Shown: positions 53,630 through 64,000 of the stretch, one piece after another
Numbering within the stretch: the stretch's first letter is position 1
Layout of the letters: each line of letters starts with the position of its first letter
Assembly: GCA_030533445.1 (NCBI GenBank)
Contig: CM060065.1
Coordinates: 7,261,474 to 7,325,473 of the forward strand
DNA: 64,000 bases
DNA from: Cyprinodon diabolis
Lineage: Eukaryota > Chordata > Actinopteri > Cyprinodontiformes > Cyprinodontidae
Direction of reading: 5' to 3'
The notes under the pieces: generated by a model
Told to the model about the DNA's origin: nothing
Databases searched by the model: none
Seen by the model: only the letters and a program-made list of their open reading frames with translations
Made by a program: the position numbers and the translations under genes

Positions 53630-54774
53630 CCATTTGGTTTAATAATTTTGCCTCGGATGGTGCAGTATTTTAATTTGCTAGAATTGACTGGTTATTTTCA
53701 TCCATCTAAATCCAGTATCTGCAAGTTGTGTTCTGATTGGATGAAAACATCTGTCTTTGACTGGCTGGTGATGTGGTTTATTTACATAGAGTTTATTGAG
53801 CCATTAGTGCAAAGAAAGCCAGTGGTACTGCTGATGTTGAGCGAGCAAAAAGCAGAACCTGGTCTGAGGGAGAGAATATAGAATATCTGTCAGAATCACT
53901 GTTAATCACAGTTGAATGTGTTCCAGACCTGTATGGAACGAGGATGTGATTCAACCAATTTACACCAGTCTCACTGCATGTTTCAATTGGTGACACTAAT
54001 ACAATGTCATACTCTGTAACTAAAGCAAAGCACTGGTTTAAAATCACTGATTCTGTTGCCATCATTATTATGATAAGGGGTTGTAGCCTTCTGACAGTTT
54101 AGGCTACTTTGCATATTTAGAGGTGGGGACAGCCTTCTCCAAGCAGTTCCTGCAGTTTTTGTGAATTTGCCTTAGATAAGAATATGAGAACTGAAACAGG
54201 AAATATATCTGGTACCACATGTTTATACTGTTTTCTACATCTGCATTTTTTTGTGTGTGTCGAAAGTATTTCTGGCTATTGCCAACTTTTAGTAGGAAAG
54301 CTGCAGCTCTTGTAAACATGAGGCTCTGATCTGATAGGCCGATGACTCGGCCACACCTACTGTTTGGTCTGGAAAAAGGGACCAGAAATACTGCTTTCCA
54401 CCTTCTCAGAGTAGATGTGATCAATGGGTCAATCTCCAGAACTTCATGGACCTTGTAGTAATAGCAGTGTGTACTATAGTAATACTTTGTAGAATAATTC
54501 CTAGAAATCTGATCTCATCTGCTCCATTAAACTGTGACACGAGCCTGTTGTCCTGCAGGTTTTGGTTTGAGCTATGTCTTCCAGAACAGTAGAACCCAAT
54601 TCTTCAGATAATTTTCAGTTAGATCTAACAGAAGCATCTGAATGTTTCACTACCGAACTAGAACCTCTCTTCTTCTCTGCAGTTAGAGCTCCTTCACTTT
54701 TTCTTTCAATTTTTTTTTTATCTCAGAGTGTTTTGACTGATGGAGGTGATTTGAACAACATGCTTTTATTTCAG

Positions 54775-54894
54775 AAGCCAGAAGCAAAGACACAGATCAG
54801 AACCTCCAGGATCCAGCTGTCCAACTGTAAGGAGTGACTGGTCAAGAGAGAACGTCCCAGACTTCAGTGAAGAACCTGGACCCTCGAATCCAAA
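54775..54894 (+). CDS. Likely NLR-type N-terminal repeat exon (copy 4)
   Basis: A 120-bp paralogue of copy 3 in the second duplication unit, with acceptor TTTTATTTCAG and donor GTAAGG. Phase 2 at both ends, no stop. It differs from copy 3 mostly at the start (KQRHRSE instead of NPRHRSE) and in the core (SSCPTVRSDWSREN). The tail, VPDFSEEPGPSNP, is unchanged. The frame keeps coding sense despite differences, consistent with, but not proof of, selection. Confidence 0.7.
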
Positions 54895-55587
54895 GTAAGG
54901 AACCAATCTCTAACTGGTGAATGCAGTTTTGGTGAATTTGCCTTAGATAAGAATATGAGAACTGAAACAGGAAAGATGTCTGGTACCACATATTTATACT
55001 GTTTTCTACATCTGCATTTTTTGTGCGTCTAACGTATTTCTGGCTATTGCCAACTTATTGTAAGAAAGCTGCCGCTCTTGTAAACATGAAGCTCTGATCT
55101 AATAGGCTGATGACTCGACCACACCTGCTGAGCTTCAGCTTCTTAAAACAAAATGGTTCACAGTGCATGATGTTAAGACAAGATTACCAGGTTTGTTTCT
55201 GATAAGAGGGACCAGGACTTCTGCTTTCCACCTTCTCAGAGTAGATGGGATCAACGGATCAATGTACAGAAGTTTATGGGCTTTGTGGTACTCGCAGTGT
55301 GTACTATAGTAATACTTTGTAGAATAATTCCTAGAAATCCGATCTCATCTGCTCCATTAAACTGTGACACGAGCCTGTTGTCCTGCAGGTTTTGGTTTGA
55401 GCTATGTCTTTCAGAATTCTTCAGATAATTTTCAGTTGGATCCAACAGAAGCATCTGAATGTTTCACTAGGGAACTAGAACCCCTCTTCTTCTTTTCAGA
55501 TGTGTGTGTTTAGGGCTCCTTCTTTACTGATTGTTATCAAAGAGTGCTTGTACTGATGGAGGTGATTAGAAAATATTTTTGTTTCAG

Positions 55588-55707
55588 AAGCCAGAACCCC
55601 AGACACAGATCAGAACCTCCAGGATCCAGCTGTCTATCTCTAAGGAGTGACTGGTCAAGAGAGAACGTCCCAGACTTCAGTGAAGAACCTGGGCCCTCGG
55701 ATCCAAA
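55588..55707 (+). CDS. Likely NLR-type N-terminal repeat exon (copy 5)
   Basis: A 120-bp paralogue in the third unit, with acceptor TTTTTGTTTCAG and donor GTAAGA. Phase 2 at both ends, no stop. The product is nearly the same as copy 3 (SSCLSLRSDWSREN core), with GPSDP in place of GPSNP near the end. It is only 813 bp downstream of copy 4, an exon spacing normal for tandem exons in one gene. Confidence 0.7.
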
Positions 55708-56290
55708 GTAAGAAACCAATCTCTAACTGGTGAAAGTGACTCTACAGAGAAAGAATCTATAGAGTGTGAACCTGTTGATCTTCCGTGTCTCACTGGTTTG
55801 GACTTTAAGTCAAGTTAAGAAGTAAGACTAGTAAAATTGTGCATTTCAGGAAATATCTGTCCTTTTCTTCAGTTATTCCCAAGCCAGCAAGACCAAATGG
55901 GCCCCTTACGGGTTATGTGTGGCTATTAATATGGGCCCCTGAGTACATTTTTTGGTCAGTTCCATGTAGGCTCCACCTCTATTCCAGCCTAAGGCTAAAA
56001 TATTTAAGTATTTATTTGATTTAATTTTTTTTAACATTTTTTTTTTATCCTGCCATCTGGTTTAATCACTTTGCCTCTGTTGGTGCAGTATTTTAATTTG
56101 CTAGAGGTGACCGGTTATTTTCATCAATCTAAATACAGTATCTGCGAGTTGTGTATTGATTGGATGAAAACATCTGTCTTTGACTGGCTGGTGATGTGGT
56201 TTAATTACATAGAGTTAATGGAGCCGTTGGTGCAGAGAAAGCCAGTGGCACAGCTGATGTTAAGTGAGCAACATCATGTCCTGAATTTGA

Positions 56291-57315
56291 TTGCTGTTCT
56301 GGATCCATTAGCTTCATGTCCTTCCTGTTCTCTTCTTGGTTATACCCGTTAGATCTAAAGCCACCTAAATGCAGGAGCCAGAGGGACAAATGCCCCCTCA
56401 GGTAATCGGCTGGAAGAAATAACTTTCTCATCTTTCTGTACTTTCTGCTCTGTGACTTGAGCTCAGCAGAATCCCCAACTTCCACTCATGCTGCAGTTTA
56501 TCTGAGAAACTCAGAATAAATGCCAGATCTCTGGCAGGAAAACGGTTTGAATTCATGATCTGATTATGGATCATAGACTAGACACTCTGTTTCAAACTGG
56601 AACCTGATTATACCAAACAACAGAAAAACTATTATCATCATATCCCCGAAACTTTTGTTTAATAAGAAAGACAAGAAAGTCGTGAGTACTTTTTTTTTTT
56701 TTTTTTTTTACAGCGCATATTTAGAATCTTTTTTAATGTGCACTAATAGACAGTCCCCGGTCTCTAGACTTTTAAACGTTCCTTCATAACCAGCAGGAGG
56801 AAGAAAGCTTTGAGTGTTTCTTCTTCACCATCATGATGGACCAGATAGAAACTGCAGCAGGACATGGAAGACTCTTCTGAGATCTCAGTTAGATCTCTCA
56901 ATCTCCTGTAATGACAGAGGGAATATATGTAACCAGAAAATGATCCGTGGAAAGAAGCTTGACAGAGAATTCTGGATCACAGACCTGGCGAACATTTGTA
57001 TCCAAACACAGAGATTCACCATTAAGCCAGAAGGGCTGTGCATCACTGACCCGTGTTGTGCATCCAGTCCATCCAGAACATCTTCAAAGAATCCTTCTGT
57101 ATTCATTAAAGGTTTGTCCAGCGCAATGTAAGGGGTCAGAACCATGCAAGCACAATTGTAAAGGAATAGCAAAAGGGCAAACTAGAGCATATGATCCTTG
57201 AGCAGGTCCAGGGTCCAAGTCAGGAGATCCGATTTCCAGAGAGAATCCAATAGGCTATCCAAGGCTGTGTGAGGCACAGTTCCAGGTCCGGTAACAGGTA
57301 GGCTTTCAGATCAGA
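56291..57315. other. No gene recognised
   Basis: Includes a poly-T run at about 56691-56711 and short open frames on both strands (56814-57172) without a known domain. No FISNA or NACHT coding sequence is visible here, although it lies directly downstream of the NLR-like exons. Confidence 0.45.
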
Positions 57316-59600
57316 CAGACATATAGAAAATGTTGACGATTGTAATATTAAATAGAATCGGGCTAATTGCTTTCCCTTGAGGAATTCCATCTTTCACACT
57401 AAATTCCTTTGAAGCATCATCCCGTCTTCATTCGTATTTTTCTATCTGTCAAGAAGCTTGCTATCCAGTCATGCATCTTCCCATCTGATTTAGTTTTATG
57501 AGTTGTCCTTCTCTCCATAATGAATCATATGCTTTTTTAATATCAAAGAATACTTTAATCATTGTATCCACAATTTTCAAAGTTTTTTCTATATAATTAA
57601 TGACTTTAGCCAGTGCATCCATTGTTGATTGACCTGTTCTCATGGATGATCATTAATTACATTTTTATATTGAGAATATACCCTAATTTCTTTAGCATTA
57701 TTTTCTCCATCCTTTTGCTTAAATGGGATGTTACGACTATAGGTCTATAATTATTTGGGCTAAAAGGATCTTCCCCTGGCTTCTTAAATGGTAATATTAT
57801 TGCCCTCTTCCAGCTATTCGGGATTATACCTTCATCCTCAATTTTATTAAATAACTTTAATATCAACTTTAATGTTACTTCAGATAGCTGTCAAACATAG
57901 CATAACATAACTGATCCTCGCCTGGAGCTGTGTAACCTGTACCTTCCAGAGCTATTTTACCTTCTTCCATAGTAATATTCATATCTATTGTTGATTCATT
58001 TCTTTGACGTTTTTACAATACATCTGTTTATTTTTTGAGTTTCTGAAGCTTCCTCTGTCTGTGGTATATCTGTAATGTGTTCACTGCTATGTACTGCTGC
58101 AAATGTCTCTCCTATCAATTCAGCCTTATCTTTATATTTTACTATTGTCTCCTGACCTCAAACTAAAGCTGGGATGAAAACATAATTTCTTTTTCCATTA
58201 ATTTTCTTAAGCATTGGCCAGACATTTTGAAGTGTTATTTCAGAACCTATAGATGGACAATAGAGGTGTAAATCACACCCATTATGGGATTCGATTCAGT
58301 ATCAATTTCCTGACCCAAGGATTCGATTATTTTCGATACTCAAGAATACACTACGGTACGATTTGATTAATTGGTTCATTTTTTTTTTACCTTACAGGCT
58401 AGACAATGTTTCAGATTTGAAATAAATCAATGAAAGCTGTAATATCGTTATGCATTTTGTTTGAGAAACAACAGCAAATAACAGAAGTAGAAGTTATAAT
58501 CCACCTATTCCTATTAAACCGTCATTCACTGAAAAATAATAATGCCTCTGCGTTATAGATTCTGAAAGGCTTTGCATCAAAAAATACTGCACAAAATCAG
58601 TGCAATGAGGGCAACGCAATACCTCGGCTCCAGAGTGTCGACGTCCCTGCCCCCTCCACAGACACTCCGCTGCTCCTCTCCCAAATTGTAGCTGACCGCA
58701 GATAGTGCCGCAGACAGGAGGCCGGCTTGTTTTGTTTTTATGACTGAAATTGCGGAAAACGACTCGTGAAGATGGACCAGCTAGAAGAGCAAGGTGGGCG
58801 AGAACGCTGGAACCCTTTTTCCACCTGGATTCCCGGTCCACCTTGGCCGTATCTAGACCCACAGCGTATAGCACAGACCATGCTACGATATTGGGCATAA
58901 ATAAAAAATGTTCCCCATTAAAAATAAAAATGTCTTTGTCAAGCTCACTGCAACACACTGCTGCAGTATAACTAGGAAGAGAGGTAGGAGGGCAAAATAG
59001 GTTTAGCGCCACCGCAGCATGGGAGTCATTATTTATACCCCTAATGAACAATATTCTCTCCATATTTTCTTTTATGTATCCTTAATAATTTCACCAGTCT
59101 CTGGTTTTCTCTACTATTTTCCTTTTATATTTAATAGGATTTCCTATTGGTACATTTTCTTTAGTGTAATAAAAATCTTATATCTTTCTTTACCTGTTCT
59201 GCTACATTCATCCTTCCACCAAGGAAGTACACTTTTCTTACCATTTACTTTGGTTTTTGTATGCTAGTACCTGCAGCATTTATAATATGTTCAATTATCT
59301 GATTCGTACATTCTTCTATATTACCTTCTAATGTAACAAACTGACTGGTTTTCTCACTATTTATTCTAGATTTGTGCCACCTAGCTTTTTTAAAACACCA
59401 TCTTGTTAATATTAAATCTTCTTTTCTTATGTAATCATTAATTATTTTACTCACTGGAAAATGATCGCTCCCTATAGTAGAATCTTTCCTGACATCCCAT
59501 TCACATGAACTTGAAATATGACTGAATATTAATGTAATATCTAGACATGAAACCTTACCTTTTTGTAAGTTGACTCTCATACCCTGTTTTGTGATACTTT
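57316..59600 (-). mobile_element. I-like LINE fragment, split by a hAT
   Basis: On the minus strand, 59245-59580 encodes the end of an APE endonuclease (SCLDITLIFSHISSSCEWDV, GSDHFPVSK) and the FKKARWHKSR linker. 57657-57866 encodes RT fingers (KRAIILPFKKPGEDP, NNYRPIVVTSHLSKRMEKI). 57461-57643 encodes VFFDIKKAYDSLW with a catalytic Asp, and 57317-57400 encodes GIPQGKAISPILFNI. The order and the GSDHFP motif suggest the I/Nimb group. It is cut after the GIPQG motif, so the catalytic [YF]xDD box is missing. Frameshifts are frequent. Confidence 0.82.
58261..59043. mobile_element. Non-autonomous hAT nested in the I-like LINE
   Basis: Ends are TAGAGGTGTAAATCA and, reversed, TAGGGGTATAAATAA. The flanking 8-mers ATGGACAA (58253-58260) and ATGAACAA (59044-59051) match at 7 of 8. 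LINE coding similarity lies on both sides. The 189-aa minus-strand frame inside has no transposase motif and looks fortuitous. Confidence 0.8.
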
Positions 59601-60207
59601 ACCAGTAGATTATGAATATATTGTTAACTAGAACTGAAAGTTGTAGTAAATCAAAATCGAGGAAAAAATAGTTTTATTTTTATAAGTTGAATGATTAGAA
59701 CTGTAATTTGCTTACTCATCACGGTTCTTAGTCTTTCAGTTACAAGGTTGGACTCCTGAAACTGCTGTTTGAAATCCAGATACCTACACCAACTTAATAA
59801 TTTAGACTTTAAATGAGTTATTAATCAACAACCAAATAAGTCTGCCTCTATCCATGTTGATATTATTGATGGTAGAGTGAATCTGGTCTGAGTGATAAAC
59901 CTTTCATTGCACAATAACCACAAACTCCTACATGTTAAAATATTGATGTCTTTATTTTTCCAAGATTATATAATCTATTCAAACACTACACACTACTGAA
60001 AATAAAAGCTAAAAACGAATCATTTGGAAAATCTTCCAGGGAAGGTCCAAACTAAAGTTAACAACAAACAACAACAATTACAATGAATACAGATATTTTA
60101 AATGCAATCAAAACAGTGTTGTTTCATTCAGCTTACAGTGGATAACCACAATGATTAATAAATTCATTAAACAAGATCAGCACTGCTGCAAGATGGTTTT
60201 ACTTGGA
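59601..60207. other. No gene seen
   Basis: AT-rich sequence between the LINE and the Tol2-like element. Confidence 0.4.
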
Positions 60208-60932
60208 CAGAGGTGTCAAGTAACAAAGTACAAATACTTTGTTACTGTACTTAAGTACACTTTTTAGGTATCTATACTTTACTCCATTACTTATTTTTCT
60301 TCCTACTTCTGACGTCTACTCATTACATTTTCACATAAGTATCTGTACTTTCTATTCCTTACATTAAAAAAAAACATTACTCGTTACTCCTGGCTTCGGT
60401 TTTATGTTTATAAATATTGGATGTGCTCCATCCAATGCAGATCATTGGCTCCATCCACATCTAGTAAAACTAGTGTAATTGATGAGACATATAACGTAAA
60501 CACTCATTGGTTAGCTAAAGGAAATCATCAGAAGCAAGCAGGTGTTCTTCAAACTGTAATCGTGAATTGTCTATGCCATTCTACAATGTAGCATTCAGAA
60601 AAAGATGTTGAAATGTCTGAAAGGTCGGACACAGGCGAGAGCGTATCAGGAGATGGAGACCAACAAGACCTCCCTCATCCTTGGCCCTATCTCGAAACAT
60701 TTTTCCAAATAGTCAATAAATTTAGCTTTCAATTCATATAGTGACATCTGGCTGTTTTTTTTTTAAAGGTTGCTTTATCCTTTTATACTTTAAGTAGTTT
60801 TTGGAGCACATATTTTTTCAGCATTACTTGAGCTAAGAGGTCTAGTTGATACTTCAACGTTTACCAGAGTGTTTTTAAACTGCAGTATCTATACTTCTAC
60901 TTCAGTAACAAATGTGGGTACTTTTGACACTG
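60208..60932 (+). mobile_element. Non-autonomous Tol2-like hAT
   Basis: The left end, CAGAGGTGTCAAGTAACAAA, and the following GTACTTAAGTAC / CTTTACTCCATTACTT words are characteristic of Tol2-type subterminal repeats. The right end, reversed, is CAGTGTCAAAAGTACCC. Possible 8-mers TACTTGGA and GACTTGAA match at only 6 of 8. About 60600-60720 still encodes EKDVEMSERSDTGESVSGDG and HPWPYLETFFQ, like the start of a hAT transposase ahead of its BED finger, so this is probably an internal-deletion derivative that kept the first coding part. Confidence 0.8.
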
Positions 60933-60939
60933 ACTTGAA

Positions 60940-61122
60940 CTTGGATAACACCTAAGTCTCAGGTAGGAGGTGGGTCTTTCCTGAGACAAAGGCCCGATCC
61001 CAAACCCTCTATTTGCACGTTCCAGCAGAGGGTCTGCAACATTAAATGCATTCCAAAACCACGTACTGGGTAGGGTGAGTGAACTGTTCAGTCCTGAAAT
61101 ACCGAGTCTGCAACATTGCGGG
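60940..61122. other. Short unassigned gap
   Basis: No gene between the Tol2-like element and the Gypsy LTR. It holds the upstream flank (TGCGG) of the Gypsy insertion. Confidence 0.5.
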
Positions 61123-61234
61123 TGTTGGGATCTGGAGCTGTACCACCTTCCTCCAGCAGAGTGCGCCGTGGGTCTCCTGGAGCTGGAGTCTTCCAGCACA
61201 CCTGAGACGCATCTACTCATCAGGAGACCTGCCC

Positions 61235-61240
61235 TTTATA
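61235..61240 (+). promoter_or_regulatory. Possible LTR TATA box
   Basis: TTTATA within CCCTTTATAACCAG, about 110 bp into the LTR, in the position expected of the U3 promoter. Not proven. Confidence 0.4.
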
Positions 61241-61755
61241 ACCAGCTGCCAGACCTTGCTTCGACGCCGCAGTGTTGACCTTAGTTTGGTTAGCGACCTG
61301 AGCCTTCGAAACTGATAAGAATCTTGGTTGTCTCTAGAGAGAGATCTGATTCTAACTCTTCTTTTTTTGTCTCTCAGGAAACCTGTCTCTAGCCTGAAGC
61401 TCTGGATGAGCTTAACCTGCCAATCTGCCCTGGAGAGCCAAACCTGAAGATTCCTATGTGGATTCTCCTGCTGCTCTTAGTGAAGAGCTGAAACTCTAAT
61501 CAAGGTCTGCAATTCAAAGTGAGAAGCTAGACGCTGCAGCTGCTCGTGTACTCTGCTGAACAAACAGTCTTTGGACCCAACGGTTCCTCCTCTCTCAAAG
61601 AGAAGCCCGGATTCAGTCAAGGTAGAATTCTGAATTATCTAAGGACTCATGCTCATCTGCCTGCCTTTCTAATCAAACTATAATCTCTGCAGACTTCAGT
61701 GAACCAGCCCGGACCAGTTCAAGATCCTGTACTTAACTTGTATAATTGCACATTC

Positions 61756-61761
61756 AATAAA
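61756..61761 (+). promoter_or_regulatory. LTR polyadenylation signal
   Basis: AATAAA in CATTCAATAAACTCTG, about 70 bp before the LTR end. The counterpart in the 34432 LTR (reversed) is also AATAAA. Confidence 0.6.
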
Positions 61762-61827
61762 CTCTGTTAAACCTTTTACCCAGCCTCCGTTGTGTTCTGC
61801 ATGTGGGCTAAGCAACTAAAACCCATC

Positions 61828-62849
61828 ATGACAGAACACTGCGGCCAAACACAAAGCCCAGCAGATCACCTCCGTAGGAGGCTTGAGGAACAGGACGCTC
61901 AAATCCTTGGACATGCGCATACCCTCCGTGAGATGCATACTAAAATTGAACACCAAAATCAGATGCTACAAACATATGCCAGTTACATGGGTAATGCTAA
62001 CGCCACGCCAGCGGCACGTCCAGTTCCGGATCCACTTCCGCCTCCAAGGTCACCGGCAGTGACGTCATTTCCTGAGTTCCATCCCAGCCTGCCTGAAAGA
62101 TTCTCAGGTAACCCAAAGGATTGTAAGGGATTTTTGTTCCAATGTCGATTACTTTTTGAGCATTCTCCTGGCAGTTTTCCGAATGATAGAAAGAAAATAT
62201 CATTCATTCTTTCTCAACTCACTGGACGAGCCCTTGAATGGGCGGAGGCAAGGTTCTCCTCTGAATCCAGTTTCACTTGTACTTTTTCCGAGTTTATTTC
62301 AGAGTTTTCCCAAGTTTTTAACCACGACTCTGATAAAACTATTGACTCCCGAGCCCTGCTGAATTTAAGACAGGGAAATTCCACAGTGGCTGAGTTTTCC
62401 ATCGACTTCCGGGTCAAGGCCGCAGCCTCTGGATGGAACGAATGTGCACTTAAGAGTGCCTATTTTAAGGCCTTAAATGATAACATCAAGGATGAACTAG
62501 CCACGATCGATGAACCAAATAGTTTGGAGGATTTAATTCGTTTAACCATCAGATTGGATAACAGGCTCCGAACTAGAAACAACACTAGACAAAGAACTGC
62601 ATTAAATAATGCTTCTGTTTTTTCTGGATCCACAGAACCCGTTTCCAAGCCAAAGATTAAAAACCAGACTCTTTCTGTTCCAGTCCAATCTCTCACTCAG
62701 ATGGAGCAGAAGTTGAACCCATGCAGATTGGACACACAAGGCTAACCCCTGAGGAAAGACAACGACGATTCAGGGGCAATCTGTGTCTATACTGTGGTGA
62801 GACTGGCCATTTCATTGCTTCTTGCCCGGCTAAGTCAACAACCAAATAA
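61828..62849 (+). pseudogene. Gypsy gag, frameshifted before the zinc knuckle
   Basis: The structural capsid-nucleocapsid protein of the retrotransposon. Reading starts at the ATG in the last bases of the LTR (MTEHCGQTQ), followed by a coiled-coil-like stretch (LRRRLEEQDAQILGHAHTLR), a proline-rich linker and the retrotransposon gag core (LPERFSGNPKDCKGFLFQC through LEWAEARF and FDHDSD-type helices). This frame ends at 62745. The gag sequence itself continues in another frame to the stop at 62847-62849, with the CCHC knuckle (C-x2-C-x4-H-x4-C) at 62784-62825. The shift lies near 62700-62715. An ATG inside the LTR is unusual, but this is the only start before the conserved region. Confidence 0.85.
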
Positions 62850-62863
62850 GTCTGACGGGCCAT

Positions 62864-64000
62864 TTGAAAACTGAAAAAACTCCTCATCTGATGTTACCAG
62901 CTACACTTTTTTTTCCTAACCAGAATCTCACCCTGTCTGCTTTCATTGACTCCGGATGTGAGAGAAACCTCATTGATTCTAACCTGGTCCAGCAATTACA
63001 GATTGAAACTGTTCCGTTATCCAAGCCTCTCAGAGTATCCGCTATTGATGGAAAGAAACTCCATCAAGTCACTCATCAAACACAACCTCTAGAACTTTTG
63101 ATCTCCGGAAATCATCGTGAGACATTAACCTTTTTGTTTTTACTTCTGCATAATCCCCCTTGGTGCTTGGATTCAAGTGGCTGGAACGGCATAATCCCCA
63201 TATCAACTGGGCTGAACGCCACATTGAGTCTTGGTCCACCTCCTGTCACGAGACATGTCTTCGTTCTGCAGCTCCCGCTGTTCAGTTTCCTAGAGGTAGG
63301 GGGGAGATGGACTCTCCTGACCTTACTTCTGTTCCTTCCGAGTATCATGATCTGGCACCAGTCTTCAGTAAGGTCAGTGCTACGTCTCTTCCACCTCACA
63401 GACCATATGATTGTGCCATTGAATTATTACCAGGAGCTCCTTTGCCCAGCAGTAGACTTTATAACATCTCTAAGCCTGAACGTGAGACCATGAAGAATTA
63501 TATTAAGGAGTCTCTGGCTGCTGGGATAATCCGCCCATCTTCCTCTCCTCGTGGTGCTGGTTTCTTTTTTGTGGGCAAAAAGGATGGTTCCCTACGACCC
63601 TGTATAGATTACAGAGGTCTTAACCAGATAACCGTCAAAAATAAGTACCCACTACCATTACTGGCATCAGCATTTGAACCTGTTCAGGGTGCAACAGTCT
63701 TCACCAAGCTCGATTTGAGAAATGCTTATCACCTTCTTAGGATAAGAAAAGGAGACGAATGGAAGACAGCCTTTAAGACCCCCTTAGGCAAATTTGAGTA
63801 CTTGGTCATGCCTTTTGGTCTCACAAACGTTCCAGCCTGTTTTCAAGCTCTTGTCAATGATGTCCTCAGAGATTTTTTGAATATATTTGTGTTTGTGTAC
63901 ATTGACGACATTTTGATCTTCTCCAAGAACCTATCTGAGCATAAGAAACATGTCCGTCTGGTCCTTCAGAGACTTTTGGAAAACAAGCTCTTTGTGAAAG
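62864..64000 (+). pseudogene. Gypsy pol: protease and reverse transcriptase, frameshifted, partial
   Basis: The protease lies in the frame from 62864: AFIDSGCERNLID near residues 26-38, with the catalytic Asp-Ser-Gly at about 62948-62956 (the usual fourth residue Ala is Cys). That frame then leaves the coding phase near 63150-63165. The RT continues in a second frame, open from 63154 to the window end: [11 protein letters not shown], then [33 protein letters not shown] with the first catalytic Asp, [18 protein letters not shown], and YIDD at 63898-63909. The RT fingers and palm look intact. RNase H and integrase are outside the window. Confidence 0.9.

Larger units (their letters stand above)
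51764..56290. repeat. Threefold segmental duplication carrying NLR-like exons
   Basis: Three related units: about 51764-53900 (interrupted by the LTR at 52922-53629), 54077-54920 and 54921-56290. Units 1 and 2 share long near-identical stretches (51780-52580 against 54090-54900). Unit 3 lacks the first ~130 bp but shares the rest, and extends as far as unit 1 (GTTGGTGCAGTATTTTAATT near 56078). At the unit 2/3 junction the text changes after CTAACTGGTGAATG. Each unit holds one 120-bp exon. Confidence 0.92.
61123..61833 (+). repeat. Gypsy 5' LTR
   Basis: A 711-bp repeat with TG...CA ends (TGTTGGGATCTGGAG ... CCCATCATGACA). Assigned as an LTR because the solo LTR at 52922-53629 has the same ends and nearly the same length. 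The downstream sequence, GAACACTGCGGCC, should hold the primer-binding site but is not a match I can assign to a tRNA. Confidence 0.88.
61123..64000 (+). mobile_element. Ty3/Gypsy LTR retrotransposon, 5' part, runs off window
   Basis: The 5' LTR (61123-61833) is followed by gag, protease and reverse transcriptase in the usual Gypsy order. RNase H, integrase and the 3' LTR would lie beyond the window. Two frameshifts (about 62700-62715 in gag and 63150-63165 after protease) indicate a defective copy. Its LTR family also left the solo LTRs at 52922 and, more distantly, 34432. Confidence 0.93.

Noticed and set aside
54574..54837. Frame starting MSSRTVEPNSSDNFQLDL just upstream of copy 4 exon
   Set aside because: It follows a CCTGCAG acceptor-like site and is present in all three units, but copy 1 stops early and no donor is visible; more likely intron sequence.
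58494..59063. 189-aa minus-strand frame
   Set aside because: It lies almost wholly in a non-autonomous hAT and shows no transposase motif.

Overview
The window reads as vertebrate, almost certainly teleost fish, nuclear DNA. It is AT-rich, with long gene-free stretches, and packed with transposon families typical of ray-finned fish: Rex6/R4-clade retrotransposons, L2, L1-like and I-like LINEs, a Penelope fragment, Tc1/mariner elements, several hATs including a Tol2-like one, Ty3/Gypsy LTR elements and tRNA-derived SINEs. All boundaries were placed by eye.

Layout. 1-4.7 kb: an ATCC/ATTAACC satellite with four copies of a ~165 bp module, in higher-order repeats. 6.6 kb: a dispersed relative of that module. 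8.0-10.5 kb: a 5'-truncated Rex6 element between TA microsatellites. 14.2-15.4 kb: a DD36E Tc1/mariner element with one premature stop. 16.6-18.35 kb: a non-autonomous repeat and a Penelope reverse transcriptase fragment. 21.5-25.2 kb: L2, an endonuclease-domain fragment, an L1-like 3' end and a SINE. 26.6-27.4 kb: a hAT carrying a TA-flanked MITE. 34.1-48.4 kb: one old Rex6 copy split by three separate insertions: a solo LTR, a 5.9 kb hAT with a nearly full transposase, and a 6.1 kb TIR element that itself contains SINEs, a Gypsy remnant and a young intact Tc1. 48.4-49.9 kb: a decayed Tc1. 51.8-56.3 kb: a threefold duplication interrupted by a solo Gypsy LTR. 57.3-59.6 kb: an I-like LINE carrying a hAT. 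60.2-60.9 kb: a Tol2-like element. 61.1 kb to the end: a Gypsy element running off the window.

The only likely host coding sequence is five short plus-strand exons (25.35, 33.66, 52.45, 54.78 and 55.59 kb). Each is a multiple of three bases with phase-2 borders at both ends and encodes a short repeat resembling the N-terminal repeats of fish-specific NLR (FISNA-NACHT, NLRC3-like) proteins. Three lie in the 51.8-56.3 kb duplication. No FISNA, NACHT or LRR exon is visible, so this is either the 5' part of an NLR locus stretched by transposons or a decayed one.

No bacterial features, CRISPR array or canonical rRNA/tRNA gene was seen. The transposons do not form a pathway; their value is as a record of the order of insertions.
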